A stretch of 64,000 nt of DNA from Callorhinus ursinus (Eukaryota > Chordata > Mammalia > Carnivora > Otariidae). The notes beneath the pieces are model-generated. The model was not told where the DNA came from. It saw only the letters and a program-made list of their open reading frames with translations, and did no database searches. The stretch covers positions 33,567,820 to 33,631,819 of the forward strand of contig NW_020312817.1 of assembly GCF_003265705.1 (NCBI RefSeq), read 5' to 3'. A program made the translations under genes and the position numbers. Shown here one piece after another: positions 1-13,136 of this stretch. How positions within the stretch are numbered: position 1 is the first letter of the stretch; every line of letters starts with the position of its first letter.

Positions 1-45
1 AGTAGAACGGTTGTTGCCAGGGGTGGGGGAAGAGGGACTTCTACC
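1..45 (+). mobile_element. L1 3' end fragment
   Basis: The first bases resemble the stretch near the 3' end of old mammalian L1 elements, where an AGTAGAATGGTGGTTGCC-like motif runs into a G-rich block. Only this short piece is in the window, so the element either starts outside it or is heavily decayed. The identification rests on one motif. Confidence 0.4.
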
Positions 46-1249
46 ATTTTACATTGTGCCATTAAATCTGTGTTAGAAACACACACAAAAATATATTACC
101 CTTACCTATCAAGACACATTCATGAGAAATTTGATGACATTAAATATGTATAAGTTCCTTTTTTCACCAAGAAACTGGTGAAAGTGTGGATATTTTCCTT
201 GTACCCAAGAAAAATATGCATCATTTAAATATCATCAATCACTTGAAATGTGCAATCACATATTTATGAGGGCAGATGCACTGTGCTTGACTTTAAAACG
301 TGTGGCTCATTGAAAAGTATGGAGAGAGAGGTTTTTTGTTATTATTTTAACCTTTGATTATTGATGTGGCTTCTAAACAGAAACTTTAGTATTTTAGAAG
401 GTAATAAGCACAGAATAATTTTGTTGTGAAATTTTCAGATCTTCATTTATTCCTTTCATATCCTCTAACTGTTTGTTTTTCTAAAGCTTCTGCTCATATA
501 TGGAATGCATATACTATGCTTCCTTTTATAAATATGAATACATCAATTTATTCAAGACTGATTAGAACCTCCTAGATACCTAGCATCTCAATAAGTGTTG
601 AGGAAACAGAGATGAGTATCTTCTAGGTACTTAGTGAAACTTCATTATGAAAAATTCTAGGTATATGCTGAAGGTGCGAAGTTGAATGTAACATAGTAAT
701 ATTTTGAGATGATTTGTAGGGAATGAGATGGAGTCCTAGATTCACAATTACCTACTCAGATAACTAGGGATGTCGAGGATAAAACTCAAAAGGGAAGACG
801 TCTGATGTCAGTTTGGCAAAGATATTGAACACAAGGTATTAGTAACATCACTGAAAAGCAAAAATTATAAAGTATAGTAAAGCTTTATGATGGCTGACAT
901 CTAGTTGGAACATATGGGCAAAGATGCAAATCATGTTATAGAGAAACATGTATTATACTCAACATAGAATAAGGATATTTACAAATCAGTAACAATGAGG
1001 GATTGGTGATAATATTTTCTCAAATCTGGGCTCGAAAACCCTGCCATTCACTCTACCTCTTATCATAGTGATACTTCTTCAGATAAGAATGTGAAAATAA
1101 CAAGCCTAATGTTAAAATACAGAATTTCTATTTTGAAGTTGTAAGGCCAAAAGACAAACCAATACAAAAGAGATTCTCTCCATATAAAAAAGGGGTATTT
1201 CATAACATTATCCATGTTCCTCCTGTGCATGCAATTTTAACAGTTGTGA
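46..1249. other. unassigned non-coding DNA
   Basis: AT-rich sequence with stop codons in all frames. I recognise no repeat family, gene or RNA here. Confidence 0.5.
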
Positions 1250-1395
1250 GGGAGCTTTTGTAATCATCCATGTCAAGCCCTTATTTTATGACCAAAGAAG
1301 CTTAGATCCAGACCATGAAAATAAATTTACCAAGATCACAGAACTGGGGCATTGGAGAACCAGGCCCAGGTCCATTATAATCCAGCAATCTTTCC
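1250..1395 (-). mobile_element. possible MIR remnant
   Basis: The segment follows the reverse-complement MIR pattern: a decayed 'tttaccaagatcacagaac' block where MIR antisense reads 'cttgcccaaggtcacacag', then a degenerate 'aaccaggcccaggtc' tail. Divergence is high. A 71-codon open frame overlaps it on the minus strand and has no recognisable domain. Confidence 0.35.
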
Positions 1396-2384
1396 CATAT
1401 TATTTACGCCAGTGGACAACCAGCCAGTAGCTATGTTCTGACTTTGTGATGGGATTTCCACCTTCTTCATTTTCTCTCTCCCAAGTTGGTTTTTTCCTTA
1501 ATACGCTTGATACTCTTCCCCTTTCTGCTGCTCTGAGAAACTTCAGGTCAGACCTGATCCACCCAAATGTGTGTGCCTTCTCCCCTCTGCAGGCCTCTGC
1601 AATCACTACGATCAAATAGTTGAATCATTTGGCCCAAATTCGAATAACAGGCCTGACAGGTCTGGCTGTCCCACTGCCTTTTGGTGACTCATCCATTTAA
1701 CTTGTAATTTCTTTCAGGTACTTGGACATTTTTGTCCTCAATCCAATAGCTTTTTAGAAAAACGTTTTTAGTGCAAACACTAAAAATAAGCTCCAGTTTC
1801 CTAAGAGGAAGCACAAGCATGAGAAATTGTTTCTGAGACTAAATAAATTACAATTATGTAAAGCCAAATGGAACCTAGAGATTATCTAGTTCCACCTTCC
1901 CTTTGATGTTCAGAAAAGTTCATGTCATTCATTCATGAATGTCATTTGGGTCAGCCATTGAGCTGGCATCAGAGGCAAGTGCTTCTGTCCTTCTCTCTGA
2001 TGATCTTAGTTGCATTTTCTGAGGAAAATATGGGCTCGGGGGAATGAAAGCAAACTCTTTGTCATGTATCATATTTTTAAGCGTTCTCATCCATTATTTC
2101 ATTTGCCCACACACCCTCAAATGGAGGGAAATCATTATTGTTATCATTCACTTACAAAGGAAGAGCTGAAGCTAAAACTGAACTGAAAAGTCATACTGCC
2201 GGCAGATGAACTTTGATGCTAAATTTATCAACTTTGTATTCTGTTTACTTTTTACAAAGTACTATGATAAATAAAATTGAAAAATTATGTATCAGCTGTT
2301 ACACAATTTTATGATTGTTCATAGACATGATTTCTTCAGTGTTTATGATGACAAAAGCCGCCATTGTGAATGATGATTAGCCAG

Positions 2385-2480
2385 ATCACAAGACATAGGG
2401 AAAGCGCATGGATTTTAATGTCAGGTAGACATACGTTCAAATTCTGGCCTGTCTACTTCCAATGTCGTAGCTCAACAAGC
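2385..2480 (+). mobile_element. possible MIR 5' fragment
   Basis: The text 'gcatggattttaatgtcagg...acgttcaaattctggcc' resembles the tRNA-related start of MIR (tggactttggagtcag...gttcaaatcc). It ends before the usual conserved core, so this is a partial copy. Confidence 0.4.
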
Positions 2481-2560
2481 GGTGGTCATAATAATTTTTA
2501 TTATTATTCTATGTCTGGAAGTAAACCATCTTCCTTTTCGGGGGTGTTGTTTTGTTTGTT

Positions 2561-2705
2561 TTGTCCTTTAGATTCCACATATAAGTGAAATCACACAGTA
2601 TTTGTCATTCTCTATCTGATTTATTTCACTAAGCTGAACACTCTCAAGGTCCTTCCATGCTGTTGCAAATGATTAACCATCTTTTGAGGAATAGCGTATC
2701 CTATA
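2561..2705 (-). mobile_element. L1 3'UTR fragment (antisense)
   Basis: Reads as the reverse complement of the familiar L1 3' region: 'tagattccacatataagtga', then 'tatttgtcattctctatctg', then the 'ccatgctgttgcaaatg' block. In L1 sense orientation these are the AAATAAGCCAG...CACTTATATG blocks. It is truncated on both sides and has no tail. Confidence 0.75.
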
Positions 2706-4214
2706 TTAAATACATAGGACAAAGAGCAGGGTCTAAGTCAGGACAAACTCTTAAAACATGTTTTTATTTCTTTTCCACTTATGCCTTCTTATTTTTCATC
2801 AGATGACAATGACTAGGACAATTTATGTAAAAATTAAAAGCCATACCAAGAACAGAAAGAGGGCTTAGGAGAGAATCATGGATGTATCAGCGGGTACAAA
2901 ACTAACATGTACCCTGAAAACCTTCCTACAAGTCTATTTCTCCCCTCTTGCACACAATTTTGACCATAAACTTTACAGCACGAAAGGCATTCCAGTGGTT
3001 ATAAAGTCCAACTTCCTCATCCCATGGATAAAACAGAGGTCTGGAAAAGATTAGTGACTTGCTAACTATTTGTTTTGTGACAGAATTGGACCTTAAAAAC
3101 AGGACTTAGGATTTTGAGTGTAGTAGTTTTGCTCCTAGTCTCCAAGTTGAAATTGATGCCTGTTTAAAGATTTACCTCGCATTTTGATAGACTTAGCCTT
3201 TGTCATAAAAGGTTGTCAGTAATTATTCAGTGGTTAGATGCCAGAAGTTATTTGGTTCTCAAATGGTATCATTTTATCCTTTTTTTTTTTAAAAATAAAG
3301 CAGACCCATTCAGGGGCTACATTCAGGCACCTATACCTTACTCATCATCATGTTTTCCTCCCTGGCAAGAAGTACTTTGACTCTAATAAATGGAAGAATA
3401 CAAAATCTGAGTCAGATTTTAGATGCTATCTAAGTTTTTAGATGTTATCTAAATGGGATATCCACAGTGGTCTAAATAAACAGATTATTTGACGAGGTAC
3501 ACTTGGCATGTCTGCTTGTATACACAGGTAAACTGAGATAAGTTTCCAGAACCAAATGGAGGCACTACTCAAGTGGTGTCCGGTGTTGTCAGATTAAAAT
3601 CCATTTCTAAAAGTAATACCCGAAAGGATTTCAGAACTATCTAAAGATAGAAAATACTGCTCTATGGCAAGGACTTCAAACAGTTGGACCAAGATCTGGA
3701 TAATGTTGCTAAAAATGCTAATGGAAGCTTCTCACTATCACCATGTGTGATTTTTGCCCTCGTAACCAGATAAACCAGCACTTGATTCTTAAAAAGTTAT
3801 CCTCAAAATACTTGTGGGTATTTGAATATAAAATAATGAAAAAAGAATATTCTTCTAAGAAAGATTTTAATTACCCTTTCCTCCATGTAAATTCTCTCAT
3901 TTTAAGGCTGGTGGGGTGGATAGCTTTTGAGATTGGTGAGTTTGGATAACCTTACAATAAATGGACTATATTTTGGAGCTAATCAACCACCAAAGCCTTC
4001 AACATGTGAATGAGTATTGTTATAAAAATCTGTTTATTAGGCAGTCAGGTGGACCTTAGGATATGAAGAACCAATAGGATTCTTACAATTAACAGTTTGG
4101 AACTAACTGAGGAAGGGACAGGCCTCCAGCTTGGGGCATGTGGAAGACAAAAGAAACACGTAACTCCTCAGAGAACATTTTCTTCTAGTTCTCCATCCGA
4201 TGAGAATTATTTTG
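2706..4214. other. unassigned AT-rich DNA with a weak MIR trace
   Basis: Mostly unrecognised AT-rich sequence. Around 3000-3125 there is a weak antisense MIR-like run (tccaacttcctcatcccatgg ... agtgacttgctaac). The open frames here are under 70 codons and show no domain. Confidence 0.4.
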
Positions 4215-5190
4215 GCTCATTTGCTTCATTATTCAATAAGCATTTACGAACTACACCCACTGTATGTCAGCCACTGTGCCAAGCCCTTCGTATACAAAGA
4301 TGAGTAAGATAAGTACATGCCCCCAAGTTGCTTAGAGTCTAATGAGCAGGTGGAAAAATACACTTCGACAATACTGAATATGATTGTGGAGATCTATGCA
4401 TGGCACAGTACGAGCCCAATGGGAGAATACAGATCAGAATAGGACTGGGGAGGAGCATTACAGAGAGAGTTGTTCTTGTTTTGAGTCTTAAAGCAAGGGC
4501 AGGGTTTGTTAAGTGAAAAGATAAACACACACTGAAGGAAGAAGGTATGAACAGGTAAGAAAATGGAGATCAGAGCGGCTTTTGACTGTTTCAGCGAATC
4601 ATGAGTAGTTTGGTAAAGCTGGGACAAGGAACATTTCTTGGGAGACACAGAAGAACAGGCTTAGAGATGTAGGCAGGCCTAAAGTTTCAAGGGTCTTTGG
4701 CACTAACCCAGTGAATCTGGATTTTATCCTGGAAGTTATCATTAAAAGATTTTACAGATGAGGATGTCTGATTAAAATTGCGTTTTAGCAAGAACACTTT
4801 GGCAACTGAGTGGAGGATGTTGGGAGTGGCCAGGCTGGAGCAAGGGCATCTCTTAGCATGCTACTGCAGTAACTCATGGAATAATTATAAAAGGCAATGG
4901 CAATGGATACGAGAGACATTCGGGATACAGGAACTGCAGGATTTGAGGGCTGATTTGTTGTGGTAGGGACACAGCAACTCAAGGAAAGGAGTCAAAGTTG
5001 ACCTTTTGGTTTAAGGTTAATAAAAAAGTTCAATAAACTGGAAAGATCAGTCAGATGGGTAGTAAAAATGATGAGTGTAGCTTTGAAAACATTAGTGTGA
5101 GTCAAGGGATCTGCAGACATGGGTTGAATAGACCATTGGATGTATGGATAGGAGGCTGGACAGTAAACATTAGTAAAGGGAAACTAGAAT
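4215..5190 (-). mobile_element. L2 LINE, 3' half (antisense)
   Basis: It begins with the reverse complement of the L2 3' end (tattcaataagcatttacga...gtatgtcagccactgtgcca). It then follows the antisense L2 order: a 'taagtacatgcccccaagttgc' block, the 'ctggattttatcctggaagt' block, the 'gatgaggatgtctgattaaa...cactttggcaactgagtgg' block and the 'ctactgcagtaactcatgg' block. It is old and indel-rich with no frame left. Short open frames inside it are chance. Confidence 0.75.
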
Positions 5191-6204
5191 CAAAGGTAAA
5201 AGTGATGGTAAGATAGTAGGTAAGAACCTGCTTGTTCCAAATTTGTTCAGATGCTTTGCATAAGTAAATTACATACCAATGTATGGAAACTTTTAAAAAG
5301 AGAACCTTCAACCAATCAGTAGCCTGAGGAACTCTGGAGATAGCAAGAGGGGCCATAAGATTGCAAATAAGCCAATATAGTTTCAGCGTCCAAAGTCAAG
5401 TCAGCCTAACTTCATAACATGTAGGGATCTTAAACTAGCCAGATAGAGAAATGCTGTTGGCACACCATTTCCAGCTTTCATCAAGATATTTTACATAACT
5501 ACACAAAATTGCTTTGGACCAAATGGAGAAACATGGACTGATTGATGATAATGCAATTAGGTGGAATCCTTATTAACAACTGTGCTCAAAGACTGCTGAC
5601 TCAGGACGGATAGAAAGTGAGTGGGGTGCTGCATGGCATTGTCCTTGGCTTTGGCCAAATACTCTGTCAGAGTAGCAGATAAAGACATAAAAGCCACTCT
5701 CACTATGCTTGCAATAGATATCAAAGTTGAAGAATAAAAACAAGCTGGATGACATTTAGGATCCACAAAGATCTTAACAGATGAACGTTAATAGGGGTAG
5801 GTCTCAAGGTCCCACACATGGAGCTCTCAAAATCATTTGCAACATACTTGTTAGCTGAGTTGTTGTTATCAATCCCCTCGACACATCAAATAAATAAATT
5901 AAAAAATAGAAAGAAACTAGTGCACATTCAAAGAAGAGTTTTTAGGCTTTCACTAAGGTGGAATTCACACACATGTCATAGGAGAATTCACTGAAGAAAC
6001 TGGAGCCATAGAGAACATTTGAGGGAAATGTAGTAACTGCTGGTCTTCAGAGACTTCAAGGGATGTCAGTTGGAATAGGAATTATGTTTTGCAAGATTAT
6101 AAGGACTAGAAGTAGCATTATTATGTAAGAAGTTACCTTTCTTTATTAATCTCTGTTATGCACTTGCCCATAGTGGAGTGGATAATATCATTGACTCTAA
6201 TATC
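5191..6204. other. unassigned non-coding DNA
   Basis: No repeat family or coding signal recognised. The left part may be a further decayed extension of the neighbouring antisense L2. Confidence 0.4.
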
Positions 6205-6420
6205 TAATATCATTGACTGGCTCTAATATTTACTATTTATTAGCTGGGTGACCTTGGGCAGATTTCATTAGTCCCTCCCTGTCTCTTTTTCCTCATCAGA
6301 AAATAAGGATGATGATAGGATCCAGCTCATAAGGATTTAATTAGTTACTACATGTAAACCGAGAAAAATGCCTGGCACATAGAAATTGCTTTATGTGTTA
6401 GCTACTATTGTTATTAGTAG
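6205..6420 (+). mobile_element. MIR SINE
   Basis: Nearly full-length MIR core: 'gctgggtgaccttgggcaga', 'tttttcctcatcagaaaata', an 'aaggatttaattagttacta' block, 'aatgcctggcacatagaaat' and a terminal 'gctactattgttatta' tail, all in the expected order. Confidence 0.85.
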
Positions 6421-7622
6421 TTACAGGAACATAGAGGACAATTGCCCTCCACCCCCAAGGAAATACTAGGTAGAAAAAGAGATTTAGAGAGCTACTCTTT
6501 AAACAGCTTTTTAAAATTTATGAATTATTTCTAAGCCAGTGTCTAGAAGTTGGTGACAGTTTCTAAGTCTTCTGGTTGCTGGTTCATCTATACAACTCCC
6601 ATCGGAGTATATGGGAAGTCAGCTACAAGTGATAACTTCATCCTAGGGCCCAAGACAAATTTCTGCTTGGGCATCTGACAAGGTTAGGTACTTCTTTTAT
6701 TTCTGAACTCATCTTGCCTTCATATTTTACATACTTTAGACTTCCATGCAAGTTTTTGACCTCTGTATCAATGGCAATTCAGAATCCTTGGCTGATTCCA
6801 AGTCCTTATTCAGGGAAAAGGAAAGGGCACCAAGAAGCTTTTACTTTTAAAAACTCCAGGGCATAAACTGAAGTCCATAGAACCACAAGCACAAAGCAAA
6901 TACTAGATTTTCATGGAAAATGGAAACAGACTTATTTGTATCTCCAGAAGATCAGAGCAACCTTGACATTTTGGTAGCAGCTAAATCAGTGTGAGCCTGC
7001 TTCCAAATTGTGGTTTGCAGTTTTTCATACCACTTAGTTATCTACCCAGCAATCTAACTAAAATTTCTGCATCAAATCTTGAAATCACATTCATCATCCA
7101 TTCTATTCTATCCCTGAATGATAACTTTCTCCTGGAACATTATTCCATGGAAGGCTAAAGTCACAAGATATTATCTCCTTGAAAAAATAAAATCTATGGA
7201 CAAAGGACTTTGAAAAATATTATATACCATAAAGAGTGCCTAGATATTCCGAAGGCAGATTAGCTTATTAAAAGCTCCAAGAATCAATTTACATAGGTTT
7301 TACGTAGTGGTACCTAGTTTATTCTTCCACAGAATTATTTTTAGTCAATAGCCCATTAATATATTATAAATCTTATTTGGTGAAAGAGTTCATAACTATT
7401 ACTTTTAGCTGCTTTTCCTTGAACACCTACTCAGTACTCATTTATTTTTGAAAACAGTCCTTAATTAGGGCAAGCATATGTTTCAGTTTGCCCGGGACAT
7501 TCCTGGTTCACTGCCATTGATCCCGTGTAATTATTAATAGTTCCCCCTTTTATTCTCAAGAATGTCCTCATGACCAATTATATAGACACTCGACCTACAA
7601 GGTAGCTATTATTATCACCTAC
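6421..7622. other. unassigned non-coding DNA
   Basis: No confident repeat or gene. A short piece near 7485-7545 containing 'gtttgcccgggacattcctg' looks like an old interspersed repeat, but I cannot name the family. Confidence 0.4.
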
Positions 7623-7756
7623 TTTTTTTTTTTTTAAGTAGGCTCCAAGCCTAGCATGAAGCTGAACTTGGGGCCTGAACTCACAACCCTGAGATCAAGA
7701 CTTGAGCTGAGATCAAGAGTCAGATGTCCAACAAACTGAGTCACCCAGGCACCCCT
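7623..7756 (-). mobile_element. CAN-SINE, older subfamily
   Basis: It starts with a T-run followed by 'aagtaggctccaagcctagc', the tail side of an old carnivore tRNA-SINE in reverse. It ends in the inverted head 'gagtcacccaggcacccc'. The (TCTC)n section is missing, so it is a short or deleted variant. Confidence 0.85.
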
Positions 7757-7774
7757 GCATTTTTTTTCTTTTGC

Positions 7775-8345
7775 TTGCCTTCCTACAGTTTACGCTCCCT
7801 ACTGCAGCCAGAATTAACTTAAAAAATATGTATATCAATTAGTTCATTTCATTTCTCAGTCCATAATCCTCCAATGGATTCCTAGCACCCTCAGAATTAA
7901 AAGTTTGGGTTTCAAAGACCTAATGAACTGGCTGCTGGCTATATCTCTGAAGTAATATTTTATTGTTATTTTTTATTATCCCTACTTTTTATCCAGCTTC
8001 ACTGGGCTCCTTACTGTTTGTAGAACAGACCGAGGATGCTCCTACCTCGATGCCTTCATACTTCTTGTTTCTTCCTTCTTTTGAAAATCTTCCCCCTAAT
8101 TATTCACATGACTTGTTTCCACACCATACTTAATTTTCTGCTTGAGTTTCATTTCCTCCAACCACCCTATCTAAAAATGCTTTCCCTTCTTTTTCTCGAT
8201 CTTCTTAGCCTACTGTACTTTTTATTTAGTGTTGGTATTGTTTGAGTTATACCTCTGATGCCCAACTTCTATTAGCACTGTGCAACCTCTGTTAAGGTGT
8301 ATGTATCCACCTTATATACAATTTCTACTATGTTTAGTTCTCCAA
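7775..8345 (+). mobile_element. L2 LINE, 3' part
   Basis: Decayed sense L2: 'cctccaatggattcctagca', 'cctaatgaactggctgctgg', 'gatgccttcatacttcttg' and 'cctactgtactttttattta' fall in L2 order. A 69-codon open frame at 8036-8245 is a by-product of the pyrimidine-rich L2 strand. Confidence 0.6.
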
Positions 8346-10754
8346 CATAAATTAGAAAAATAATTAAAAATAACTCCACACACTTCCTTACTTTAGAAAA
8401 CTGACATTTTAAAATTATGTTGCCAATTTTTCATAAATTGCCCCCCCCCCGTTCTAGGTGCTTTGATTGGCAAGTACTGTCTTTTGACATGCATGCAGCC
8501 TTTTAAAGAACATGGATTTCAATCTATGTTCTTTGTTTTTGAAAATTGACATGTAATTGAGCCAGAGACACTTGGAGACAAAGAACTTTCAAGAGATCAC
8601 ACAGTAAGGCTCCTAGTAAGATAGGGAAAACACTCAGGAAGAGAAGTGTTCCTCTGAGTCCTTGACTGGGTGTATGGACATCTGTCACCTTTGGGTTTGT
8701 TCCTTATCATGCCATTTGGGAGCTGCCCCTTGCCCACCTAGCAGTAATTTCAGTCCTATGGCCCCATTTCGTGTACTACACAGGTGGACCTGACCAAATC
8801 TTAATAATAAGAATATACCATCCAAAGGGAGCTGTAGCTTCGACCTTCCTCAACTCATAGCAGCATCCTTACCGGGGCCCTGTGCTGGGAAACCTTTCCT
8901 CTGCAGAGACTGCTGGCCCAAGGAGTCCTAGGGCCCTCTGACCTCTGGTCCCAGCCAGGACAAGCTGTGGTCTCCGTTTCTTTGTGTTGCTAAGACTTTA
9001 TCTTTGGTGAGTAACTTCCCATTTATTTTGAGAAAAACACTTAGCCTGGGGCCTTTTGGTTAAGCAAATTGCAAAGATGCATATGATACCCAATTTTAAA
9101 ATAAAAATGTTTAAAATAGTAAAACAAAAAGAGAGAGAGAGAATCTTTCATCTCCCCCCCCCAATCACCACCTTGGATGCAGTGAGTGGCACAGGTTTTG
9201 GTGCTGAAACCAGGGAATGAAAGTATAAAGGAACTTCTTCTGTCTTCCCACTCTGCTCTAATCTTTACCCTAAGCCAAGCTCTTACCACGAAGCAGCAAA
9301 GATTGCCTTCATGATCTCTAGACATCATCCTGGTACACTCAAATAGATTGTTGAAGGGAAAAAAAAAAGAGCTTTGGGACATACATTCTCTATATTATTT
9401 ATTTCATCTGTGTTCCCAAGAAAGCATGGACCTGAATTTTGGCTTTGGGACCCAGGGACTGAAATTAAGCCAAGTATATAGTGTTACTTAAATTTAGTTC
9501 CTTAATAATGAAAATTTTGGTGTCTGGTTTTTAGTATACTGTGTTTTTATTTTTGTTTTTCCACACTCCGAATTGCTCAGGAAACTATGTGATTTAGTTT
9601 CATCAATTATTACGGCTATTTACTGTTGATATGGTTGTTGACTGTTGGTAGTTTAAAAAAATGTAACCTATTAGGGCTTATAGATTTATGGGACCTACAG
9701 GAGGCCCATTTTTTGCTTGCCTCTGATCTTATTTGCTTTCCCTTTCTCCTACCTGCATCAGAGCAGATATTGCTCTTTCTAAGGCAAAAGAATATTTAAA
9801 TTAATAGTAGCAAAATCATCTCAGGGGAAACATAAATGATTTTTCATGTGTGGTAGAACAAAATAGAGTGGTAGAGAATGGATTTGACCTCTATTCCTCT
9901 GCATATACATGATGAAAAGAGGAAAAAAGAGGTAAGTTTTCATTACATGCTCTTTGCAAAAAATAAAACAAATAAATAAGTAACCAACTTCTGTATAATT
10001 TGTATTTCCATAGATAAAATAGATTTTGTCATAATTTTCATATAACTTAGACATAATTCTGCAATATTGTATGTTGAATTCCTGTAGGTCCCATGCTCAT
10101 AAGCATAATCTAAAATGTAAGTTAAATGTCAAGTGGAGTTCTTGTTTTTCATTTTAGATTTATTAATTGGAATTTAAATGCAATTTAACATGTATGTGAG
10201 ATGGATCCCTGAATATGATACTAACTTTCATTTGGATGATTCTTATCTCATTTTATGATTTTTGTCTAACTCTTCTTTGCTACATAACAGTGAAGAATGG
10301 GGAGGAAGGGTGTAAAACTTCTGACACATATTTATTGAAACATAATATGTATATTAAAAAAAAGAAACAATATAATGAACAGAGAGGGGAAGGGGATGGA
10401 ATATAGTCACAAAACAATAATTTAACCTCTATGTTGGAAAAATGTCCAATCAACAATTTGGAAATGTTAGTTTACAAAGAACAATCAATATTATTTATTA
10501 TTCAGAAATATTAAATAGTATTTAATAAATATTTAACATTAATAAATAGACTAAATATTATTTATTATTGTTTCTTATTCAGAAGCACTATTTCAAATGA
10601 TTAGCTTACCCATTCAACAGGTTAAATTAAATGAACAGTAATCTGAGAAGAATAAGTTTGCTTTTCTTATCAGACGCTACACTAAATACTTTTCGACATT
10701 ACTTTTTTCATACATTAATTTATTTGTTTCCAGTTTTAAAAGGCCAAGAAACAA
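8346..10754. other. unassigned non-coding DNA
   Basis: Mostly unrecognised. It contains a C10 run near 8443, a short (GA)n near 9131 and an AT-rich low-complexity stretch at 10480-10590 (listed separately). A weak antisense MIR-like block near 8565-8640 (agagatcacacagtaaggc) is possible. The 113-codon minus frame at 9041-9382 shows no domain. Confidence 0.4.
10480..10590. repeat. AT-rich low-complexity repeat
   Basis: The phrase 'atattatttattatt...ttcagaa' occurs twice about 70 bp apart, with AAATATTTAA-type palindromic text between. This suggests a diverged short tandem duplication in AT-rich sequence. Confidence 0.5.
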
Positions 10755-10965
10755 CTGTGAGGCAGTTGTAATACAGAGGCTAAGCACAGGCTTCAAATCC
10801 TGCCTCTTCTATTTACTTGCTGTGTGACCTTGGGCATATTACTTAACCTTTCTGTGTATCAGTCTTCGTAAAATGGCTGCTTCTCTTACAAAGCAATTGT
10901 CAGATTAATAAATTAATATATGTGGCTTGCTTAGAAGCATGCTTGGAAAATAATAGAGCTCAACA
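10755..10965 (+). mobile_element. MIR SINE
   Basis: Clear MIR: 'cttcaaatcctgcctcttct', 'tgctgtgtgaccttgggcat', 'acttaacctttctgtgtatc', 'gtaaaatggctgcttct', and an 'aatagagctcaacacatgct' end. Order and spacing fit the MIR consensus. Confidence 0.85.
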
Positions 10966-11676
10966 CATGCTTGCCCAGCGTGGCATTAAGATGCATTAAG
11001 TTGGAAGTTAATAGATTTGTCAGAATCTAGAATTCAGGGCTTTAACCAAAAAAAAAGAAGAAGAAGAAGGCTTTTTATTTCATAGCATATATTTTGTCCA
11101 TATGGGTAAAACAATGGTAAAATAAGGTAAGATTTAGAAATCATTTGTTAAGATTATATTTCTTTAAATGAAATTCGAGAAGAGCTTGCAATTGGTAATG
11201 TCATTTCATATATGATCACATCTTATCTCTAAGGGGCAAGCTGCTAGACAGACTAAAGGACTAGACTTATAATTACTATTATATATTATTATTAATTGGA
11301 ACATAATGCATTACTATGAAAAGAGTAACTATTCAATGGATTCTTCAATTTCTACCTAAAACACACCTTGCCCAGAAAACGATTCAAGAAATATCTTGTT
11401 AACTGGTGCCCTTTTCTATTATGATACGAGTTCATTTTGAAATTCCTTTTCTATATGTCTCTTAATATTCATGAGTAAATATATATCTGTATTTATTTAT
11501 TCTTGATATATTAAATGGACAGTTTCCAGGCTCACCTTCACGGTATGATTTGGAGGAGAGGAATTCAATGCTCATAATCAAGTAGTCAAAGAGTATTTAA
11601 TCAGTACCTCCTAAAGCCTCAATGTTAGTGCTGGGTTGATTTTAGGAACTGGGTTGAAAGGCAATTAATTCATCTA

Positions 11677-11878
11677 GGGGCACCTAGGTGGCTCAGTCAG
11701 TTAAGCATCTGCCTTCGGCTCAGGTCATGATCTCAGGCTCCTGGGATGGAGCCCCGCAGGGCGAGCTCCCTGCTCAGTGGGGAGTCTGCTTCTCCCTCTC
11801 CCTCTGACCCTCCCGCCCCCGCTCCTGTGCTCTTTGTCTCTCAAATAAACAAATAAAATCTTAAAAAAAAAAAAAAAG
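11677..11878 (+). mobile_element. CAN-SINE with 10-bp TSD
   Basis: The head 'ggggcacctaggtggctcag' carries the pol III A-box, followed by the B-box-like region, a pyrimidine tract, an (AAATA)n section and a 15-A tail. It is flanked by a perfect 10-bp duplication (aattcatcta) at 11667-11676 and 11879-11888, the mark of L1-mediated insertion. Confidence 0.95.
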
Positions 11879-11984
11879 AATTCATCTATACTGTCTTTGA
11901 AATATGATCACTCTTCTATTTAGTATTTCTAGTTTCAGAGACTTCCTCGGGAGACTGATTTGATTTTACTATGGCTTACAAAGA

Positions 11985-12190
11985 TGGTACCACCATTTAT
12001 TGGCCACTATGCTAAACTCCTTGTTTGCATTTTGCTACCTAATCCCATCACTGTGGTTTTTACTGTTAGTGTCCACAATTCACAGAGAAGGAAATGGAGG
12101 TCACACAGCCATGAGTACATTGAAGAGCCAGAATGAAATTCCGTGGTCTGACTCCACCTACTCACAGCAGTCAGAACTCTGCTCGCTCCT
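11985..12190 (-). mobile_element. MIR SINE (antisense)
   Basis: Reverse-complement MIR pattern: 'catttattggccactatgct', 'ctacctaatcccatcactgt', 'acagagaaggaaatggaggt' and 'cacacagccatgagtaca'. Two overlapping open frames of 62-73 codons here are chance. Confidence 0.7.
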
Positions 12191-12546
12191 TCCACCCACT
12201 ACCTTGAATAGTCTTCTTTAGCCTGAGCTGAAATCTAAGAGTTTTAAATTTTATTTACCTGCATTTAGTCCAGAGTCTTTCCTTGCAGGGTTTGGACAGC
12301 CCAGTCTTCATTTCCCCCTTAAATGGAAGAAGTCTTATGTGGCCCTACATATCCTCATCGTATTTCGCTAACGTTAGTTTCTTATTCATATACTTTGATA
12401 TGTGATAAATTAATATATATTCTGCATAAAATCATGCACCCTCTTTCCAAAGGTCTTGTCGTTTAGAAATGCAAAAGTAAAAAAAAAGACAATGATTTGC
12501 TTATTCCTTAGGAAACGGTTGCTATCCAAAATTAACAAGCCTTTTC

Positions 12547-12746
12547 TTTTTTTTTTAAAGATTTTATTTATTTATTTGAGAGACAGTGAGAGAGAGAGAG
12601 CAAGCACATGAGAGGGGGGAGGGTCAGAGGGAGAAGCAGACTCCCTGCTGAGCAGGGAGCCTGATGCGGGACTCGATCCTGGGACTCCAGGATCATGACC
12701 TGAGCCGAAGGCAGTCGATTAACCAACTGAGCCACCCAGGCGCCCC
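12547..12746 (-). mobile_element. CAN-SINE with 19-bp TSD
   Basis: Inverted copy: T-rich tail, 'aagattttatttatttattt', (GA)n tract, body, then inverted head ending 'gccacccaggcgcccc'. It is flanked by a perfect 19-bp duplication at 12528-12546 and 12747-12765, the longest perfect target-site duplication in the window, so it is a fairly young insertion. Confidence 0.97.
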
Positions 12747-13136
12747 AAAATTAACAAGCCTTTTCAAGATGGCTGTTTAATAGTTGCTAAAACAATATAA
12801 AGTTTCATTTAAACATCTGTAGTTCAGAATCCTAATGTCACATATTCATATATGTTTTACCTTTCAATAATTGTGGTTAGAACACATATGTTTCAGGCTA
12901 AAGAAGTATGCGAGATGTCAGATCCATATCAATCCTTTGGCTTACAGAAAACTTCTTTTTTAAATACACTGAAACTTTAAAGGAGGAACTCCCTGTCAGC
13001 AAAGATTACATCAGTAAAACTTTCAAAGAAGTAATCTCTTTGGGAAAGAGCTCATTTTTAATCTTCAGCTGTGGTTCTGTTAATTCCCCCTGCTGAAATA
13101 AATTTTGAAGTGGTTACCACACTTTTATTACAAAAA

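Noticed and set aside
11677..11760. SINE heads as functional tRNA genes
   Set aside because: A- and B-box-like sequences and tRNA-like text are present, but the copies carry SINE bodies, tails and target-site duplications and lack an intact cloverleaf end.
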